DNA from: Tolypothrix sp. PCC 7712
Lineage (GTDB): Bacteria > Cyanobacteriota > Cyanobacteriia > Cyanobacteriales > Nostocaceae
Assembly: GCF_025860405.1 (NCBI RefSeq)
Contig: NZ_CP063785.1
Span: 8,495,390-8,559,389 of the forward strand
Length of the DNA: 64,000 nucleotides
Direction: 5' to 3'
Shown here piece by piece: positions 60,311 through 64,000 of this stretch. The stretch's first letter is position 1, and each line of letters starts with the position of its first letter. The translations under genes and the position numbers were made by a program. The notes under the pieces are model-generated. The model saw nothing but the letters and a program-made list of their open reading frames with translations. It did no database searches and was not told where the DNA came from.

Positions 60311-62056
60311 ATGACGTTAACACTATTGAATAATCGTTATCAAGTACTACGCGTGCTTGGTAGTGGCGGTTTTGGGGAAACTTTTTTGGCTGAAGATACT
60401 CAAATGCCCTCTAGCCGCCGTTGCGTAATTAAGCAACTGAAACCTGTAGCGAATAATCCGCAGGTTTACCAATTAATTCAGCAACGATTTCAACAGGAAG
60501 CAGCCATCTTAGAAGAATTAGGCGATCGCAGCAATCAAATTCCTAAGTTATATGCTTACTTTGTCGAGAATGGGCAATTTTATTTAGTACAGGAATATAT
60601 TGAAGGTAACACTTTAACTCAAATCATTAAACAGCAAGGATTGCTGAGTGAAAGTGCAGTCAAGGATATTTTAATTAATATTTTACCAGTGCTAGAGTTT
60701 GTTCATAGCAAGCGCATTGTACATCGAGATATTAAACCAGATAATATAATTTTGCGGTTTGCAGATAGCAAACCAATTTTAATTGACTTCGGTGCAGTCA
60801 AAGTATCAATGGGTACAATTATGACTGCTTCTGGTAATTCCAGTCAGTCCATTGTCATTGGTACGCCAGGGTTTATGCCTATGGAACAATCAGTAGGCAG
60901 ACCAGTTTTTTCTAGTGATTTGTATAGTTTAGCACTGACAGCTATTTATTTACTGACAGGCAAATTACCCTCAGAATTTCCTACAGATCATGGTACAGGG
61001 GACATTCTGTGGCGAAATGCTGTCCCGAATACCAGTGCAGATTTTGCGGTTGTTTTGGATAAAGCAATACAACAATCACCACGCGATCGCTATCTCAGCG
61101 CCAGAGATATGCTAGCAGCATTGCAGACTCCAGCTGCACCCACTGTACCGATTATCGCGCCCACAATCATCACTACACCAACTCCACCAGTTTCTCCTGG
61201 CTATGCAGAAATACCAACAGTCGCCGCATCGCCAGCACCGCAATATCAACCGCCAACTCCTCCCCCCTCGCCTTTGCCTTATCCCAATCCACCCTTACCT
61301 ACTAGCCAAGGTTTAGGAACTTGGCAACAAGGTGTAATTATTGGTGGTGCCATAGGTATAGTTGTGGTTGGTGGTTTATGGTTAGTGCAAGGAAAATTAT
61401 CTAATCAACCACAGCCAGTAGCCAGTGTTTCCCCTTCTAGTTCACCTTCTGTTTCTCCACAAATCACAGATACAGAAATCTCATCAGGTAATTCTTCAAC
61501 TAAAACTAACACAGATACATCATCAGGTAATTCTTCAACGAAAACTAACACAGATACACCAGTTGTTAAACCTACTACTAAAGCAGTAATTCCTGTTCAA
61601 ACAAATACCCCAATTCCCAGTCCTCAAACAACCGAAAACCCTGCAGATACAATCGAAGTATTGACAGAAGCCGAAGCCAAAAATTTAATTAATAACTGGC
61701 TACAAGCAAAAAAAGTCATGTTTGCACCTCCCTACAATTCTCAGCCAGCAGAGGAATTAACTACGGGGAAACAATATCAACAAGTTGCGGGATATAATGG
61801 CTCAATTAATTCTCTCAAAACTGACGGTCATTATTACAAATATGGCTTACAACAAATTGACAGCGTAGATGATTTCTTCGTTGAAGGCAACGAAGCCATT
61901 ATTCAAGTAAAAGTTACTGAAGACCGGAAGCTTTTTGATAGAAATGGCAATATATTACCTAAAGAAACCGACTTTAAAACTAGAACAGTGCGCTATGAAT
62001 TAGAACTTGTAGACCAGCGCTGGAAAATATCTGCTACTGAAATAATTACCAAATAA
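60311..62056 (+). CDS. Ser/Thr protein kinase with C-terminal ARC6-type IMS domain
   Basis: Length 581 residues. Kinase domain (about 8-275): GSGGFGETFLAED, CVIKQLKP, RIVHRDIKPDN, LIDFGAVKVS, GTPGFMPMEQ. A Pro-rich linker, one membrane span (about 338-356, GVIIGGAIGIVVVGGLWLV) and a Ser/Thr-rich stretch with two near-identical copies of SSGNSSTKTNTDT follow. The last 140 residues fit the IMS domain of ARC6/Ftn2 (DUF4101): EAEAKNLINNWLQAKKVMFAPPYN, DGHYYKYGLQQIDSVDDF, WKISATEI. ARC6-like IMS domains stand in the space across the membrane and link to cell division in chloroplasts. It is close to the kinase at 38992 in its catalytic half. The VanY gene begins 2 nt after its stop, so both are co-transcribed. 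Confidence 0.92.
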   Translation: MTLTLLNNRYQVLRVLGSGGFGETFLAEDTQMPSSRRCVIKQLKPVANNPQVYQLIQQRFQQEAAILEELGDRSNQIPKLYAYFVENGQFYLVQEYIEGNTLTQIIKQQGLLSESAVKDILINILPVLEFVHSKRIVHRDIKPDNIILRFADSKPILIDFGAVKVSMGTIMTASGNSSQSIVIGTPGFMPMEQSVGRPVFSSDLYSLALTAIYLLTGKLPSEFPTDHGTGDILWRNAVPNTSADFAVVLDKAIQQSPRDRYLSARDMLAALQTPAAPTVPIIAPTIITTPTPPVSPGYAEIPTVAASPAPQYQPPTPPPSPLPYPNPPLPTSQGLGTWQQGVIIGGAIGIVVVGGLWLVQGKLSNQPQPVASVSPSSSPSVSPQITDTEISSGNSSTKTNTDTSSGNSSTKTNTDTPVVKPTTKAVIPVQTNTPIPSPQTTENPADTIEVLTEAEAKNLINNWLQAKKVMFAPPYNSQPAEELTTGKQYQQVAGYNGSINSLKTDGHYYKYGLQQIDSVDDFFVEGNEAIIQVKVTEDRKLFDRNGNILPKETDFKTRTVRYELELVDQRWKISATEIITK

Positions 62057-62058
62057 TT

Positions 62059-62871
62059 ATGAGATTTTTCTCTAAGTTACCTTATCTTGCCCGCATTTTA
62101 ATTATTGCCACAATTGTTGCCTTTAGTATAGTAATTTGTGGGACATTAATGATGCGATTTTCAGCATCAAATCCAGCAGTTCAAGCTACCACTGCACCCC
62201 CTACACCGAGTGTAGTTACTACTCAACCAACATCACAACCAACATCAGATTTACCTGCAATACCAACAGCAGCTTTACCGACGAATTCCACTCCTCTAAA
62301 AGTAGCTAGAACTAGTTCAGTTAATCAAAAAGTCAACTCTAATCAGCTAGCTTATGGGCATTTTCCCTATACACAAGCAAATTCCAATCAAATGACGCTA
62401 GTTGGTAGTTATGCTAGTGGTGCAGATCAGCGCTTTGAATCTTTAAATATTGAAGCTGTACAAGCATTTATGAAAATGACTTATGCAGCTAGAGAAGTAG
62501 GCGTTTGGATTATTCCTGTATCTGGATTTCGCACTATCGAACAACAACAAAAGTTATTTCTACAACAAATTAAGCGCCGGGGTTCTGAAAAAGAAGCTGC
62601 AAAAATTAGCGCACCACCAGGTTACAGCGAACACCATACAGGCTTTGCTTTAGATTTAACAGATGGTAAATTTCCCAAACAAGATATTACTTTAGCATTT
62701 GAAAATACAGATGCTTATCGTTGGTTGACTAGCCACGCTAAAGAATTTGGCTTTGAATTATCGTTTCCTCGTAACAATTCTCAAGGTGTAAGTTTTGAGC
62801 CTTGGCACTGGCGATATGTAGGTTCAGCACCTGCAACTGCTGTATTTGCGAATGCTAGAAATCAACGATAA
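62059..62871 (+). CDS. VanY-family D-alanyl-D-alanine carboxypeptidase
   Basis: Length 270 residues. A signal anchor (ILIIATIVAFSIVICGTLMMRF, about 12-33) and a Pro/Thr-rich linker lead to the LAS-type zinc peptidase domain: VSGFRTIEQQQKLF, then SEHHTGFALDLTD (zinc ligands H and D in HxxTGxAxD) and EPWHWRYVG (third His). It trims D-Ala from peptidoglycan stem peptides in the periplasm. The gene starts 2 nt after the kinase-IMS gene and must be translated with it. Kinase, IMS and carboxypeptidase together point to cell-wall or division control. Confidence 0.94.
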   Translation: MRFFSKLPYLARILIIATIVAFSIVICGTLMMRFSASNPAVQATTAPPTPSVVTTQPTSQPTSDLPAIPTAALPTNSTPLKVARTSSVNQKVNSNQLAYGHFPYTQANSNQMTLVGSYASGADQRFESLNIEAVQAFMKMTYAAREVGVWIIPVSGFRTIEQQQKLFLQQIKRRGSEKEAAKISAPPGYSEHHTGFALDLTDGKFPKQDITLAFENTDAYRWLTSHAKEFGFELSFPRNNSQGVSFEPWHWRYVGSAPATAVFANARNQR

Positions 62872-64000
62872 TTAAAAAATATCCTATCGCTAGGGGTAGC
62901 AGAAGGAGAGAAAGAATTTGCTCAATCAGCTAAAAAATATCTCAATTACATAACTACCCTTCAAGGTATCCTTTCATCATTATTCATTCGTCATTTGTAT
63001 TGGCAAAGGATCAGGAACAAACGACAAATAATTTCATGTCCGTTTGAACACTTATCATATCTTTGAAAGTTGGTAATGGGTAATGGGAAAGAAAAATACA
63101 GTTTACCAATTACCAATTACCAATTACCAATTACCAATTACCAAGGCAATCTCACTTCCTAGTTTTTTCTTTATATATATAGCTATAGAGTAATTATTAT
63201 AATTTGTGAAATCTCACATCAGGGATTATTGATGGTCAACTATTCACAGTCAACCATCAAAACCGATCCTAAATTATTGTTGAGGATTGTTTACTATTCG
63301 ACAACGAGATATTAAAGTTATCTTTACCTATTTGTTGTTTAGCAGAGTTTACTGTTAAATAAAATTACTTATCCGTATTATTTCTTAGTCTTTCTCAATA
63401 ACCAAATAGTATTTTTTATATTTCTTAGTTATTGAATAGCTGTGATATGTGATTAAAAGCCAGTTAATCCATAATCTGGCTACTATTACCACATCACCAA
63501 TCACTGCAATTACCCTGATTTTTGGTTAAAGACTGAGTAATGGAATGAAGTGTTGCTTTACTCAGTGAAAACTTTACATAAACTTGACAAAAAAATTACC
63601 AAATTCAGTAGAGAATTTAAAAAATACAACTTACGCATTGACAGTAAATACCCAATATCTCAATATGAGATGTAGGTATCAGGAATTAGAACCTTATTTT
63701 TCAACAATTTTTTAGCACTGAGTGAAATCTATCTGAAGGTTACTATCAAACGCCTGAAACTACTAAATTGGGTTCACATACAATTAAGATTTCCAATTTG
63801 GACAATGCGTAATTTTTCACGATAGTGCTTCTCCTTGGGGTGAAATGAACTCTAAATAAGCACTAAAAAATAGGAGTTAGAAGTTACACGGGTGTGTTTA
63901 TACTACGTGAAAATTGCTATGGGGAATTTAGCTTAAGCTTCTCCAAATCTTTTTTCTGTCGAATCATTGCTTGTTACATCTTGGATGCAGAAATATGGTC
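62872..64000. other. AT-rich terminal intergenic region
   Basis: Over 1.1 kb without a supported gene. Six perfect TTACCAA heptamers lie at 63103-63144, a short tandem repeat of the kind common in heterocystous cyanobacteria. Short open frames near 63930-64000 on the minus strand are too short to call as the end of a gene. Confidence 0.5.
63103..63144. repeat. Six perfect TTACCAA heptamers
   Basis: Six contiguous 7-bp units (63103-63144), no mismatch. Related GGTAATGGGTAATGGG units lie just before at 63071-63090 on the opposite strand sense. Confidence 0.95.

Noticed and set aside
63880..64000. C-terminal end of a minus-strand gene running out of the window
   Set aside because: The only open minus frame is about 21 codons, within chance expectation.

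Overview
The window looks like chromosomal DNA of a filamentous, probably heterocyst-forming cyanobacterium (Nostocales: Nostoc, Calothrix or a relative). The evidence is the many HIP1-type GCGATCGC octamers, AT-rich spacers full of short tandem repeats (7-mers such as TTACCAA and ATTGGGC), a cyanobacterial Kdp operon with a small extra gene, GUN4, ExoD and Uma2 proteins, a TpsA adhesin, and five Pkn2-like Ser/Thr kinases. I have no species-level evidence.

Layout. 1-7.5 kb: a kinase cut by the window edge, a secreted PPC-domain protein, a secreted seven-bladed WD40 protein, a kinase-WD40 fusion and a third kinase. 8.1-9.0 kb: two small proteins of unknown function. 9.4-19.5 kb: a loose surface-polysaccharide region with three GT4 glycosyltransferases, a PIG-L-type deacetylase, a priming sugar transferase and a secreted beta-propeller with an EF-hand-like loop. 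19.8-24.9 kb: a metacaspase / degenerate caspase / GUN4 fusion, ExoD, a diacylglycerol-kinase-like enzyme and a DUF2459 protein. 25.4-28.7 kb: an ethylene-receptor-type hybrid histidine kinase followed by a REC-histidine kinase. 29-31.8 kb: NFU iron-sulfur scaffold and a GH57 glucan enzyme. 31.9-33.8 kb: a transposon cluster (a 126-bp MITE, an IS630-type element with a C8 frameshift, a 295-bp MITE-like element). 33.8-41 kb: a truncated KdpD, an aldo/keto reductase, an OYE-family oxidoreductase and a kinase with a YARHG domain. 41-48.2 kb: a 1602-residue TpsA exoprotein and dxs. 48.9-51.5 kb: tRNA-Val(GAC) and a Uma2 / histidine kinase / NarL-type regulator run. 51.9-57.1 kb: kdpA-kdpB-kdpF/G-kdpC. 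57.6-62.9 kb: an FHA-FHA-ABC transporter divergent from a kinase-IMS gene that is 2 nt from a VanY-type carboxypeptidase.

How it fits together. Much of the window concerns signalling (five Ser/Thr kinases, three histidine kinases, one response regulator, FHA readers), the cell surface, and K+ uptake. The most unusual protein architectures are the caspase-pseudocaspase-GUN4 fusion, the ethylene-receptor-like kinase that keeps all seven ETR1 ligand/copper-site residues at ETR1 spacing, and the kinase-IMS/VanY/FHA-transporter neighbourhood. The clearest structural result at DNA level is a set of small inverted-repeat elements whose ends are fixed by perfect 9- or 10-bp target duplications: a 195-bp family (two copies, one inside another dispersed repeat whose empty counterpart is also in the window), a 126-bp family (two intact copies), and a 295-bp single copy, plus an IS630 element and an apparent non-autonomous relative. 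Several reading frames are lengthened at the N-terminus by G/C-rich repeats, and their starts have been corrected here. No computation or database search was run; family names rest on motifs I could read.
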